A stretch of DNA of 64,000 nt from Wenjunlia tyrosinilytica (GCF_014646055.1 NZ_BMMS01000006.1:201850-265849), one strand, 5' to 3'. Shown: positions 1 through 8,478, counted from the stretch's first letter. A program made the numbers and translations. Notes: a model not told the origin generated them from the sequence alone.

Positions 1-627
1 ATCCCGGCCCAGCCCGCCGAGCCGGTCGTGCCCGTGGCCGACGAACCCGCCGAGAAGGTGGAGCAGCCGCGCCGCGAGGAGCGCTCCTTCGACCGCCGTG
101 ACGACCGTTCCGGTGGCGGTTACAGCCGTGACCGCCGTGACGACCGTTCCGCCGGCGGCTACAGCCGCGACCGCCGTGACGACCGCGGCGGCCGTTCCTT
201 CGACCGCGACCGCAACGACCGCGACCGCGACCGTGCCCCCCGTTCGTTCGACCGCCGTGACGACCGTGGCGGCCGTTCCTTCGAGCGCCGTGACGACCGT
301 TCCGGTGGCGGTTACAGCCGTGACCGCCGTGACGACCGTTCCGCCGGCGGCTACAGCCGCGACCGCCGTGACGACCGCGGCGGCCGCTCGTTCGACCGCG
401 ACCGCGCGCCGCGCTCCTTCGACCGCCGTGACGACCGCCCGAGCGGCGGCCGTTCCTTCGACCGTCCGGAGAACCGCGGCCACGGCCACGACCGCCGTGA
501 CGACCGTGGCGGCCGTTCCTTCGACCGCGACCGCGCGCCGCGCTCCTTCGACCGCCGTGACGACCGCCCGAGCGGCAGCCGCGCCGGCGTCGCGGAGCGC
601 AAGCCCCGCTGGAAGCGCAACGGCTGA
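1..627 (+). CDS. DEAD-box RNA helicase, C-terminal tail only (5' partial)
   Basis: The frame is open from the first base of the window, so the gene starts upstream. The visible 208 residues contain no helicase core. They are a basic, low-complexity tail made of repeats such as RSFDRRDD, GGRSFDR and GGGYSRDRRDD, ending in KPRWKRNG. Tails of this RGG/RDD type are known on actinobacterial DEAD-box RNA helicases (RhlE/CsdA-like), where they bind RNA and favour condensate formation. A perfect 14-bp terminator hairpin follows at once. The helicase assignment is inferred from the tail composition alone; another RNA-binding protein with an Arg/Asp-rich tail is possible. Confidence 0.7.
   Translation: MPAQPAEPVVPVADEPAEKVEQPRREERSFDRRDDRSGGGYSRDRRDDRSAGGYSRDRRDDRGGRSFDRDRNDRDRDRAPRSFDRRDDRGGRSFERRDDRSGGGYSRDRRDDRSAGGYSRDRRDDRGGRSFDRDRAPRSFDRRDDRPSGGRSFDRPENRGHGHDRRDDRGGRSFDRDRAPRSFDRRDDRPSGSRAGVAERKPRWKRNG
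79..588 (+). repeat. in-frame imperfect repeats coding for the RDDR tail
   Basis: Copies of a core that reads CGCCGTGACGACCG recur about every 30-45 bases, always in frame, in two alternating longer blocks (FDRRDDRGGRS and GGGYSRDRRDD). The near identity of some blocks suggests slippage or unequal crossing-over. Confidence 0.85.
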
Positions 628-648
628 CCCGGCCGACGGCAGACCCCC

Positions 649-682
649 GGGCCCGTGCGACGCATCCGCGTCGCACGGGCCC
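649..682. terminator. terminator between convergent genes
   Basis: Perfect 14-bp inverted repeat (649-662 pairs with 669-682) with a 6-base loop. It sits between the helicase end and the converging cupin gene, so it can serve both strands. There is no U-tract, as is usual in this group. Confidence 0.85.
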
Positions 683-701
683 GTCCCATTCGGCGGATGC
701 C

Positions 702-1139
702 TCACGCCAAGGTGAAGTCCTCGAGGTCGAAGCCGGGGGCTACGACGCAGGTCACCAGGACGGGCTCGTCGCCCGCGGGCTCGGCGGACTGCCAGACGCC
801 GCCGGGTACGAGCATCTGGGGGCGCTCGTGCCGCTCGATCCCCGGCCCCATGAGCACATCCTTGACCCGGGCCTCGTCCGGAGCTTCCCCGCTGCCGCCG
901 AGGCGCAGCCGCAGGGGGCCGCCCCGGTGCCAGAGCCACAACTCGTCCGAACGCACGCGGTGCCAGCGCGAGCGCTCGCCGGGGTGGAGGAGGAAGTAGA
1001 TCCCGGTCGCGAAGGCCCTCGGCCCGGTGTACCCCGGGGGCACGACCTGACCGGGCGCCCTCCACGTCTCCCGGAACCACCCGCCCTCGACGTGCGGCTC
1101 GAGGCCGAGAAGCGTGACCAGTTCAGAGGTGTCTGCCAT
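702..1139 (-). CDS. DUF985 cupin-superfamily protein
   Basis: 145 residues. The family signature is visible in order: an N-terminal LGLEPHVEGGWFRETW, then TGIYFLLHPGERSRWHRVRSDELW, then a C-terminal LVTCVVAPGFDLEDF. These are typical of the small RmlC-like cupins of DUF985. No substrate is established for the family, so the function is open. The ATG at 1139 is preferred over the one at 1148 because GAGGA lies about 8 bases upstream of it, whereas it would nearly touch the earlier ATG. The gene is probably monocistronic: it points away from the tRNA and converges on the helicase. Confidence 0.85.
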   Translation of the reverse strand: MADTSELVTLLGLEPHVEGGWFRETWRAPGQVVPPGYTGPRAFATGIYFLLHPGERSRWHRVRSDELWLWHRGGPLRLRLGGSGEAPDEARVKDVLMGPGIERHERPQMLVPGGVWQSAEPAGDEPVLVTCVVAPGFDLEDFTLA

Positions 1140-1203
1140 GCCCGTCATCCTCGCGGAATGCCGTGGACGACGTACAGGGCGGGCCAGGTAGTCTTGCCAC
1201 CCG

Positions 1204-1276
1204 GGGCCGCTAGCTCAATTGGCAGAGCTGCGGACTTTTAATCCGTAGGTTCAGGGTTCGAGCCCCTGGCGGCCCA
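1204..1276 (+). tRNA. tRNA-Lys (anticodon UUU)
   Basis: Complete cloverleaf of 73 bases. The acceptor stem pairs GGGCCGC (1204-1210) with GCGGCCC (1269-1275), with discriminator A at 1276. The anticodon stem is 1230-1234 with 1242-1246, loop CTTTTAA, and anticodon TTT at 1237-1239. The T arm is CAGGG-TTCGAGC-CCCTG. No CCA is encoded. It reads AAA and AAG lysine codons. Confidence 0.95.
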
Positions 1277-1316
1277 CCGGTCACGCGGCACCGGACCGCA
1301 CCTGCCCCGCGACGCG

Positions 1317-1347
1317 GCACCCCGGTCACTTCGTTTGACCGGGGTGC
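1317..1347. terminator. terminator downstream of tRNA-Lys
   Basis: Perfect 12-bp inverted repeat (1317-1328 with 1336-1347) and a 7-base loop, 40 bases after the tRNA, followed by TGTT. Confidence 0.8.
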
Positions 1348-2159
1348 TGTTCCGTTCTCGGGCCGATCGCGTGAGCGACGGGTGAGGGGATGCCCGGCAT
1401 CCCCCACCGAAGCGGATGCCGAACGGGCACGCGGGACAAGCTTCGCGGCGGCTTCGGCCGCGGCTTTGCCGACCTCGGGCAGCAGGCCGCTCGCGGCGCT
1501 CCCCGGGCCGAGCGCCGGACGGGCCCGCGATACACCCCGCACGGCCGTCGTCGACACACGTAACGCTTTCTCTCCTCTTCCTGGCGTTCCCGGGTACGAC
1601 GAGAGCCCGCTCTGCCTCGGGGGCTGTGACTCGCGGTAACGTTGAATACGGGTCGTGCACTCTCACGTGCAACGGCCTGGAAGGGGCGACCTCGGTGCGA
1701 AAGCACCGGGGTCGCTTTCGCCTCCGGGATGCCACAAGCACCACTCCCGCCCCAGAGCGTGCGCTCTCTACCTGCTAATTCCCCTTGCTGGCCGAGGACA
1801 GATGCTGGAATCCGCTGGGCTTGGCGAGCTTCTGCCGGAGTATGACGTCCGCCACGGTGCCGGCATGCGAAATGCGTTCGATTCATTCGCCGTACTCCCG
1901 TTCGGATCCATTAGGGGCGCCGCACCCCCGGCTCATTCCGTCGGCCAAGAGAGAGGTTCGAGAAGCAGGCACGGACGCCGCGATAACCCACTACTCTCGC
2001 GATGACGTCAATCGTCCCGCCGCCTGAGACAGGATCGCGCCGGGGCGGATGCCGCCTCCTCCACGTCCCGTCCCGGTTCGTGGAGGCAGAGCGCACAGAG
2101 AGGGACTGGGCGCGGCGTCTCGTGTCGTGCCCTGGTGGCCCGTGTCGCACAATCAGCGG
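1348..2159. other. long non-coding stretch after tRNA-Lys
   Basis: About 800 bases without a convincing gene on either strand. The open frames here have Arg/Ser/Pro-rich translations typical of high-GC noise, and none has a plausible ribosome site. The one clear structure is a hairpin at 1686-1715. The right end must hold the promoter of the phosphatase gene. I saw no integrase, no repeat of the tRNA 3' end and no insertion sequence. Confidence 0.6.
1686..1715 (+). terminator. orphan terminator-like hairpin with T tail
   Basis: Arms 1686-1698 and 1703-1715 pair over 13 positions with a single G-T wobble around a GAAA tetraloop, and are followed by TTT. It looks like a factor-independent terminator on the + strand, but no protein gene ends before it. 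An unannotated small RNA from about 1630, or a relic of a lost gene, could explain it. Confidence 0.55.
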
Positions 2160-3905
2160 ATGCAAGATCGCATCAACCCCGACGAGCGGAATCCGGCCCG
2201 CGCCGGGGCATCGCCGGATCCCGCGCTGCTGGAGGCTGCGTTCGCCAGCATGGGGGCAGGGGTGCTCGTGGTGGATACCGGCGGCGCGGTGGCGGCCTGC
2301 AATCCACAGGCCGAATGGCTGCTGGGCCACCCGCCGGGCGGACTGCTCGGCCGTGGTCTGCATCAGGACGTCTGTTTCCGCGGTCCGGGCGGGCAGGCGG
2401 AGCCGACGTCGCAGTGTCCGCTGCTGCGGGTCGCGCGCACCGGTCGGCTCGCTGCCGGCGATGAGGATCTTCTCGTTCGTGCGGATGGCGGTGTCCTGCC
2501 TGTGGCGTGGACGAGTGCGCCGTTGCGGCAGATGGGGCGCATCACCGGAGCGGTGGTCGTCCTGCGGGACGTCACGCATCGGCATCAGGCGCGGGCACGG
2601 CGGGCCGAGCGGCACGCGCGCGGACAGGAAGCCCGCCGACAGGCTGAGGACGCGCATGCCGCGGTGCTCTGGCTGGTGGAGGTGACAGACGCACTGGTGT
2701 CCACGCTGGACGCGCAGGAGGCGTTGGGGCGGCTTGCGAAGCTGCTGGTGCCGCGCCTGGCCGACTGGGCGGCGCTGGATGTGGCGACCGGGCCGGGCCA
2801 GGCGCGGCGGATGGCGTGCGCCTGGAGCGACGGCCTACCCGCAATCGAGCGGGCCGGTGTCGGCCCCTTGCCGCGGTTCGCGCCGTCGTCGCCAACCCCG
2901 CTGGCTCGGGCACTGGGCGGCGCCGGCACTCGGCTGCTCACCGACGTCGGCGAGGCGGGGCCAGGCCGCGACGCCATGGACGAGGCGCAAAGGGAGCAGT
3001 TCGCGGCCCTGGGAGCGGTCTTCGTGCTGCTGTTGCCGTTGCGCCTGCGCGGGGACGCCCTTGGCGCGATGACCCTGGTGCGTACCGATCCCGCCCGCCC
3101 GTTCACCGACGACGAGGTGGTGCTGGCCGAGGAAGTCGCTCGGCGGACCGCCCTGAGTCTGGAAAACGCCCGCCTGTACGGGCAGCAGGCCGGCATCGCC
3201 ACGGTGCTCCAGCGCAGCCTGCTCACCGACCTGCCGAACGTGGAGGATCTGGAGTTGGCCGCCTCCTACCGGCCTGCCCAGCGGGAGGCGGAGATCGGCG
3301 GGGACTGGTACGACGCCTTTGTTCTACCCGGCGGCGACCTGGCCGTCGTCGTCGGCGACGTGGTTGGGCACGACCTGCAAGCAGCTTCCCGCATGGGGGC
3401 GTTGCGCAACATGCTGCGGGCTTTGGCGGTGGACCGCGCCAGGACCCCCGGGGAGATCATGCAGCGCCTGGATGCAGCCATGGTGCACCTGGATGTGGCC
3501 GAGTCGGCCACGGCCATCTACAGCCGCCTGCGCCCGGCCGGGCAGCACCGCTGGCGTTTCACTTGGTCCAACGCCGGCCACCCTCCGCCGTTGTTGTTGA
3601 CAGCCGACGGCGAGACCGCCTGGCTGGAGGGCAGCGGCACGCTGTTGCTCGGCGTCGCACCTGGCCAGCCCCGACCCACCGACATGACCATGCTCCCTCC
3701 TGGCGCGACTGTGCTGCTGTATACCGACGGCCTTGTCGAATCGCGCACCCGGTCCATCGACGTCGGCATGTCTCGCCTGCGCCGGAGCGCGGCCGCCGAA
3801 GTCGGCCGTCCCCTTGAGGAGATGTGCACCGCGCTGATCAACGCCCTTGGGGATCCCGGCGACGACATGACCGTCATCGCGGTGCGCACCCCCGTCGGCC
3901 GGTGA
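2160..3905 (+). CDS. PAS-GAF-SpoIIE (PP2C-type) serine phosphatase
   Basis: 581 residues. A PAS domain (about 20-130, including VLVVDTGGAVAACNPQAEWL) is followed by a short coiled linker, a GAF domain (about 160-330) and a C-terminal SpoIIE/PP2C domain (about 350-580). The metal-binding and catalytic motifs are intact: GGDWYDAF, VVGDVVGHD, LLYTDGLVE and DDMTVIAVR. Such proteins dephosphorylate anti-anti-sigma factors in partner-switching cascades, gated by the PAS/GAF sensors. The ATG at 2160 (MQDRINPDE) is chosen because upstream codons in the frame are Arg/Pro-rich and unlike protein. No kinase or anti-sigma partner is adjacent, so its partner is elsewhere. Confidence 0.9.
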   Translation: MQDRINPDERNPARAGASPDPALLEAAFASMGAGVLVVDTGGAVAACNPQAEWLLGHPPGGLLGRGLHQDVCFRGPGGQAEPTSQCPLLRVARTGRLAAGDEDLLVRADGGVLPVAWTSAPLRQMGRITGAVVVLRDVTHRHQARARRAERHARGQEARRQAEDAHAAVLWLVEVTDALVSTLDAQEALGRLAKLLVPRLADWAALDVATGPGQARRMACAWSDGLPAIERAGVGPLPRFAPSSPTPLARALGGAGTRLLTDVGEAGPGRDAMDEAQREQFAALGAVFVLLLPLRLRGDALGAMTLVRTDPARPFTDDEVVLAEEVARRTALSLENARLYGQQAGIATVLQRSLLTDLPNVEDLELAASYRPAQREAEIGGDWYDAFVLPGGDLAVVVGDVVGHDLQAASRMGALRNMLRALAVDRARTPGEIMQRLDAAMVHLDVAESATAIYSRLRPAGQHRWRFTWSNAGHPPPLLLTADGETAWLEGSGTLLLGVAPGQPRPTDMTMLPPGATVLLYTDGLVESRTRSIDVGMSRLRRSAAAEVGRPLEEMCTALINALGDPGDDMTVIAVRTPVGR

Positions 3906-3933
3906 CCCACCTCATCCGACGGCCCCTTGAATT

Positions 3934-3952
3934 CGCCCCTCGTCCGGGGGCG
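3934..3952. terminator. weak terminator after the phosphatase gene
   Basis: CGCCCC (3934-3939) pairs with GGGGCG (3947-3952) around 7 bases, about 30 bases past the stop codon. The short stem makes this only a candidate. Confidence 0.4.
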
Positions 3953-4171
3953 TTCGCGTGAGCGGACACGGGCAGGGCCATCGCCGGGGCCGTGCGAGCA
4001 CAGCGCGGTCGTGAGTCGGCGAACGCCAATGGCCGCTCCTGGCCGCGGGCGCTGCCGATCAGGACGCCTTCAACGGCGCCGTCCGGTCCGGCATGCCTGC
4101 TGACGTCTGGCGGGCGGCTGCGGTACACCAGCACTGTGGAGCGAGTGGGCGGTGCGGACGGGGATGGGCGG

Positions 4172-4873
4172 ATGACGGTGGGGGCGCTGGCGCTCGACTT
4201 CGGGGGGACCTTGGCCCGGCCGGGGCCGCGGCCCACCGGTGAGGTGGTCGCGGCCGCGCTCAAGGGCATGGCCGGCACGCGGATCCCCGACGGCTTCGCG
4301 CCGCTCTTCGACACCGTGCACCAGCGGGTACGGGAGGCGGACCGGGCCAACGGCGGGCACACACCGTTCGCCGAGGAGATCCGCCGGACGGCCCGCGAGT
4401 GCGGCGCGGTGGTCCCCGACCCCGAAGGCGCGGTGCCGGTGGTCTTCACGGCGCTGCCCGACGCCGAGGTGGATCCCGAGGCGGCCCGAGCGCTGCGGCT
4501 GATGAGGGAGACCGGGCTGGTGTGCGTCATGGCGGCGGACACCGAGCGCCCGGAGGCGGTACGGCGCCGCACGCTCGAGAGAGCGGGGATCGGCCACTGC
4601 TTCGACGCCCTGGTGCTCTCCAGCGAACTGGGCGTGCGCAAGCCCAACCCCGCCTTCTACGCCGCCGTGGTCGAGGCCGCCGACTGCCCGCCGCAGGAGA
4701 TCCTCTTCGTCGGCAACACCCCCGACAAGGACATCCTCGGGCCGAGGGCTCACGGGATGCGGTCGGTCCTCGTCGCCCCGGACGGACGGCCGCCGGGCCT
4801 GGACGAGCGGATCCCGGTGATCGCCCACTTCGCCGACCTGCCGTCCTACCTGGCCCGGAGGGCCGGAGCATGA
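4172..4873 (+). CDS. HAD-superfamily hydrolase
   Basis: 233 residues with a haloacid-dehalogenase fold. Motif I is LDFGGTL, motif II falls near VCVMAADTE, motif III is the Lys of VRKPNPAFY, and motif IV is FVGNTPDKDILG. The helical cap lies between about residues 20 and 110. In motif I the second Asp of DxD is Gly, so the usual general acid/base is missing. The protein may be a slow phosphatase or act by another route. ATG 4172 is chosen for the purine-rich GGGGATGGG upstream and because motif I falls at the expected distance. No substrate can be named. Confidence 0.85.
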   Translation: MTVGALALDFGGTLARPGPRPTGEVVAAALKGMAGTRIPDGFAPLFDTVHQRVREADRANGGHTPFAEEIRRTARECGAVVPDPEGAVPVVFTALPDAEVDPEAARALRLMRETGLVCVMAADTERPEAVRRRTLERAGIGHCFDALVLSSELGVRKPNPAFYAAVVEAADCPPQEILFVGNTPDKDILGPRAHGMRSVLVAPDGRPPGLDERIPVIAHFADLPSYLARRAGA

Positions 4874-4933
4874 CCGGAGCTCCTGGCCGTCCTCATCCTG
4901 CTGCCCCGCCCGGCGCGGGGCGGGCGCCTGCGC

Positions 4934-5440
4934 TCAGACGCCCACGACCCGGCTGCGCCGCTCGATGAGAAGGACATCGCGCCATCTGCCGTGATGGCAG
5001 CCGATCCGCTCGCGTATCCCGATGTCACGGAACCCGGCGGCCCGATGGAGGGCGAGGCTGCCGGTGTTCTCGGGGAAGACGCCCGACTGGATCGTCCAGA
5101 TCCCGGCGGCTTCCGTCGACGCGAAGAGGGCGTCCAGCAGGGCGCGTCCGATGCCCCGGCCACGGGCACCGGCGCCGACGTACACCGAGTGCTCGACGAC
5201 TCCGGCGTAGGCACAGCGGCTGGACACCGAACTCGCCGCCACCCACCCCAGAACGTTCCCCGTCCCCTCCTCCAGCGCCACGAACCGGTGGTCGGGGAGC
5301 CTGGAGGCGTCGAAGGCGGACCAGGTCGGGGCCAGGGTCTCGAAGGTCGCCTCGCCCTCGTCGATGCCCGCCTGATAGATCGCGAGAACCTCGTCGGCGT
5401 GGTGCTCGGTCATGGGCGCGACACGCGCCCCGGGCCTCAT
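4934..5440 (-). CDS. GNAT acetyltransferase, phosphinothricin-acetyltransferase-like
   Basis: 168 residues. It has the features of the PAT/Bar and related ArsN-like group: YQAGIDEGEATFETLAPTW near the N-terminus, HSVYVGAGARGRGIGRALL as the acetyl-CoA pyrophosphate-binding loop, and ENTGSLALHRAAGFRDIG. These enzymes move an acetyl group from acetyl-CoA to a small amine such as a glutamate analogue; the exact substrate cannot be read. The ATG overlaps the TGA of the DUF4396 gene by four bases (ATGA, 5437-5440), so the two are translationally coupled and probably share the copper-type operator upstream. Confidence 0.88.
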   Translation of the reverse strand: MRPGARVAPMTEHHADEVLAIYQAGIDEGEATFETLAPTWSAFDASRLPDHRFVALEEGTGNVLGWVAASSVSSRCAYAGVVEHSVYVGAGARGRGIGRALLDALFASTEAAGIWTIQSGVFPENTGSLALHRAAGFRDIGIRERIGCHHGRWRDVLLIERRSRVVGV

Positions 5441-5937
5441 CGCGAGCCGCCGTGGTACGCGTGGGCGACGGCGTGGCCGCGGCCGCGGCCGATGAGCCAG
5501 CGGTTGACGGGGACGGTCACGACGAAGGCGATGACCAGCGACGCCCCCAGGGACACCCAGAACAGCACCGTCGAGAGCCCGGCGTCGATGGCGCCCGGCA
5601 CACCGACCATCACGGTGTTGTCCACCAGTTCCATCACGGCGATCGAGACGGTGTCCGCCGCCAGCGCCACCTTCAGCGCCTGCCGGACGTCCAGCCCGGC
5701 GCTCAGCACCCCGCGCATGGTCAGCGCGTAGCCGAAGACGAAGGCCAGGGCGATCGACAGCGCCACGGTGGCGCCGGTGTGCAGACCGGCCGCCGTCCCG
5801 ATGACCATGCCCAGCACCTCGCCGATCGCGCATCCGGTCAGACAGTGCAGCGTCGCCTGCGCGGCCGTCCTCCAGGTCTCAGCACGGGAGGGCGGGGCCG
5901 CATGAGCGTGCGGGTGACCGTTGTGCTGGTGGTTCAT
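5437..5937 (-). CDS. DUF4396 membrane protein with His-rich N-terminus
   Basis: 166 residues. The N-terminus MNHQHNGHPHAHA is a short histidine-rich stretch suited to metal binding. About four hydrophobic segments follow (around 33-52, 56-78, 90-112, 118-140), with the family motif CLTGCAIGEVLGM. DUF4396 proteins are membrane proteins that recur beside metal-handling genes; transport has not been shown. The start lies about 45 bases from a perfect CsoR-like palindrome, so copper-controlled expression is likely. It is the first gene of a pair with the acetyltransferase. Confidence 0.85.
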   Translation of the reverse strand: MNHQHNGHPHAHAAPPSRAETWRTAAQATLHCLTGCAIGEVLGMVIGTAAGLHTGATVALSIALAFVFGYALTMRGVLSAGLDVRQALKVALAADTVSIAVMELVDNTVMVGVPGAIDAGLSTVLFWVSLGASLVIAFVVTVPVNRWLIGRGRGHAVAHAYHGGSR

Positions 5938-5981
5938 GGCTCTTCCTCCCGGTTGCCTGCCCTTGCCCTCTTCCTAGCAAT

Positions 5982-5998
5982 ATACCCCTGGGGGGTAT
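5982..5998. promoter_or_regulatory. CsoR-type copper operator
   Basis: ATACCCC-TGG-GGGGTAT is a perfect 7-3-7 palindrome and matches the published consensus for copper-sensing CsoR repressors (ATACCCC...GGGGTAT). It lies upstream of DUF4396 on the minus strand and also 80 bases before the small acidic gene on the plus strand. In the CsoR model, Cu(I) binding releases the repressor. No csoR gene is in this window. Confidence 0.8.
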
Positions 5999-6077
5999 TC
6001 CCTGGATCCCTCGGGAGTTGGCGGCCGGCGCGCCGAGGAGCAGGCTGGAGTCAGAGGCCCTCGCCGAGGAGGCAGCC

Positions 6078-6242
6078 ATGACACAGCGGAACCAGGACCG
6101 CGCCGCGGACGCGAATCGCGAGATGGCTCCTCAGGACCCCGCCGAGGTGGACCGGAGTGCGGTGGTCGAGGACTCCACCTCCGAACAGACCGCACACGCC
6201 CAGGACACCTCCCAGGCCGAAGGGGACGACTTCGAGTACTGA
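6078..6242 (+). CDS. small acidic hydrophilic protein
   Basis: 54 residues, rich in Asp, Glu, Gln and Ala, with no hydrophobic segment, ending GDDFEY. The ATG is preceded by GAGGAGG at a good distance, which is the main reason to accept it as a gene. No family was recognised; similar short disordered proteins are common in streptomycetes. It is transcribed away from the DUF4396 gene and could share the control region that contains the copper-type operator. Confidence 0.65.
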   Translation: MTQRNQDRAADANREMAPQDPAEVDRSAVVEDSTSEQTAHAQDTSQAEGDDFEY

Positions 6243-6335
6243 GTGCTCGGGTACGAGCGTCCTCCCCGGAAGGCGGAGCGGGGCGGCGCGCGCCATTCAC
6301 GCCACTGATACCAGGTTGTGCCCTTTCGGCCTGCT

Positions 6336-6341
6336 TAGTAT
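6336..6341 (+). promoter_or_regulatory. possible -10 box of a leaderless permease transcript
   Basis: TAGTAT sits 8 bases before the GTG at 6350, and no ribosome-binding site precedes that codon. This spacing is typical of leaderless actinobacterial mRNAs whose first base is the start codon. The -35 region is not convincing. Confidence 0.4.
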
Positions 6342-6349
6342 CCATTGGC

Positions 6350-8287
6350 GTGAGCCTCCCCAAGCAGTTTCTCCTCGGCCGCCCCCTGCGCACGACGCAG
6401 ATCGGCGAGACGCTGCTGCCGAAGCGCATCGCCCTCGCGGTGTTCTGCAGCGACCCGCTCTCCTCGGTCGCGTACGCCACGGAGGAGATCCTGCTGATCC
6501 TCGCCCTCGGCGGCACCGCACTGCTCCACCTCACCTGGTACGTCGCCGCGGCGATCGTGCTCCTGATGATCGTGGTCGTCGCCTCCTACCGGCAGACCTG
6601 CCACGCCTATCCGGGCGGCGGCGGGGCCTACATCGTCGGCTCGGAGAACCTCGGCCCCAATGCCGCCCTCACCGCGGCCAGCGCCCTCATGGTCGACTAC
6701 GTGCTCACCGTCGCCGTCTCGGTCGTCGCGGGGGTGGCGGCGATCACTTCGGCGGCGCCCGCGCTGAGCCCCCACGCGGTGGGGCTGTCGGTCGGCTTCG
6801 TCGTGCTCCTGACGCTGATGAATCTGCGCGGGGTGCGCGAGTCCGGCCGGGCCTTCGCCGTCCCCACCTACGGCTTCGTCCTCGGCATCTATGTGATGTT
6901 CGCGTTCGCCGCCGTGCGGATGGCGACGGGGGCGACGATCCGGGCCGAGTCCGCCCATCTGCCGATCCACTCGAGCGGAACGTTCGTCGGGCTCGGCACG
7001 GTGCTCCTCGCGATGCGGGCGTTCGCCTCCGGCTGCACCGCGCTGACCGGCGTCGAGGCGATCAGCAACGGCGTTCCGGCGTTCAAGGAGCCCAAGAGCC
7101 GCAACGCCGCCACCACCCTGGCCGTCATGTGCCTGCTGTCGGTGACGATGTTCACCGGCATCACCGTTCTGGCGATGGTCTACCACGTCCATGTCGCCAC
7201 CGACCCGCGCCGGCTGGGGCTGCCCCCGGGCACCTCCATGCCGACCGCGCTCGCCCAGATCGCGCGGGCGACATTCGCGAACTGGCACTTCCTCTTCTAC
7301 TACGTGCAGGCCGCCACCGCCGGGGTGCTGATCCTCGCCGCCAACACCGCGTTCAACGGCTTCCCGCTGCTCGCCTCGATCCTGGCCCGCGACCGCTACC
7401 TGCCCCGGCAGCTGCACAACCGCGGGGACCGGCTCGTCTACTCCAACGGCGTCATCCTGCTGGCGCTGGCCGCGATCGGGCTGATCGTCGCCTTCAAGGC
7501 GCATGTCTCCTCGATCATCCAGCTCTACATCATCGGCGTCTTCATCTCCTTCACCCTCTCCCAGTCGGGGATGGTCAGGCACTGGTCCAAGGAACTGGCC
7601 GCCACCACCGACCGGTCCGCCCGCCTGCGCATGCGGCACTCGCAGGCGATCAACGCGGTCGGGGCCTGTATGACGGGGATCGTGCTGGTGATCGTCCTGA
7701 TCACCAAGTTCACGCACGGCGCCTACATCGTCATCATCGCGATGCCGCTGATCTTCATGGCGATGAAGGGGGTGCAGGGCCACTACGACCGGGTCGCCGA
7801 GGAGCTGCGGATCGCCCCCGGCGCCCGGCCCGATCCGCCGTCGCGCATCTACGCCATCATCCTCGTCTCCAAGATCCACGCGCCGACGCTGCGGGCCGTC
7901 GGGTACGCCCACGCGATCCACGCGCAGACGGTGGAGGCGCTGACGGTCTCCGTGGACCCGGCCGAGACCGAGGAACTGCGCGAGCAGTGGGAGGCGCACG
8001 ACATGGGGGTGCCGCTGAAGATCCTGGACTCGCCGTACCGGGAGGTGACCCGTCCGGTGCTGGACTACGTCGGCAGCCGCCGCACCGAGAGCCCCCGGGA
8101 CACGGTGAACGTCATCATCCCCGAGTACGTACCGGGACGGTGGTGGGAGCAGATCCTCCACAACCAGAGCGCGCTGCGCCTGAAGGGCCGCCTGCTCTTC
8201 ACTCCGGGGGTGACGGTGACGAGCGTGCCGTACCAGTTGCGGTCCGCCAGGGACCGGGAGCGGCAGCACGCCCGCAGCCGGATGTGA
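6350..8287 (+). CDS. APC-superfamily amino acid/cation permease
   Basis: 645 residues. The N-terminal 490 contain about twelve hydrophobic segments, starting with the APC signature SDPLSSVAYATEEIL and followed by YPGGGGAYIVGSENLG. The remaining 150 residues form a soluble cytoplasmic domain without a recognised motif. The family moves amino acids or, in KUP-like members, potassium across the membrane by proton symport; the substrate cannot be told from sequence. The GTG start is supported by alignment of the first residues with family members (MSLPKQFLLGRPL) and by a probable leaderless promoter. It stands alone. Confidence 0.88.
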   Translation: MSLPKQFLLGRPLRTTQIGETLLPKRIALAVFCSDPLSSVAYATEEILLILALGGTALLHLTWYVAAAIVLLMIVVVASYRQTCHAYPGGGGAYIVGSENLGPNAALTAASALMVDYVLTVAVSVVAGVAAITSAAPALSPHAVGLSVGFVVLLTLMNLRGVRESGRAFAVPTYGFVLGIYVMFAFAAVRMATGATIRAESAHLPIHSSGTFVGLGTVLLAMRAFASGCTALTGVEAISNGVPAFKEPKSRNAATTLAVMCLLSVTMFTGITVLAMVYHVHVATDPRRLGLPPGTSMPTALAQIARATFANWHFLFYYVQAATAGVLILAANTAFNGFPLLASILARDRYLPRQLHNRGDRLVYSNGVILLALAAIGLIVAFKAHVSSIIQLYIIGVFISFTLSQSGMVRHWSKELAATTDRSARLRMRHSQAINAVGACMTGIVLVIVLITKFTHGAYIVIIAMPLIFMAMKGVQGHYDRVAEELRIAPGARPDPPSRIYAIILVSKIHAPTLRAVGYAHAIHAQTVEALTVSVDPAETEELREQWEAHDMGVPLKILDSPYREVTRPVLDYVGSRRTESPRDTVNVIIPEYVPGRWWEQILHNQSALRLKGRLLFTPGVTVTSVPYQLRSARDRERQHARSRM

Positions 8288-8478
8288 GCGCCGGGTGTGC
8301 GAGCGACGCAGCGGGGCGGGGGCGGTTAGCCCAGCCTGAGCGGATCCTTATGCGTTCCTGAAGATCTTGTTCAAGAACGGGGTCGGACTCCGAGGCGCCC
8401 CTAGGGTCGAACCTGCCCGTGCGCGGCAAACCCCTCTCGCCGCGCTCGGGCTTCACTTCGCCCGGAGGTGCCCGAAAC

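Noticed and set aside
98..715. Long frames on both strands over the RDDR repeat
   Set aside because: They are out-of-frame shadows of the helicase tail, made long by its repetitive high-GC sequence.
1326..1886. Minus-strand frame of 186 codons after tRNA-Lys
   Set aside because: Arg/Ser/Pro-rich translation, no ribosome site and no family resemblance; it also overlaps two terminator hairpins.
1204..2159. Possible integration site of a mobile element at tRNA-Lys
   Set aside because: No integrase, no excisionase and no direct repeat of the tRNA 3' end were found in the following 900 bases.
6335..8269. 644-codon minus-strand frame opposite the APC permease
   Set aside because: It mirrors the permease codons; its His/Arg/Asp/Gly-rich product is typical of antisense frames in this genome type.
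8365..8376. TCTTG-TT-CAAGA dyad upstream of the CAP gene as an operator
   Set aside because: Only five base pairs per half-site and no matching known consensus; not enough to call.
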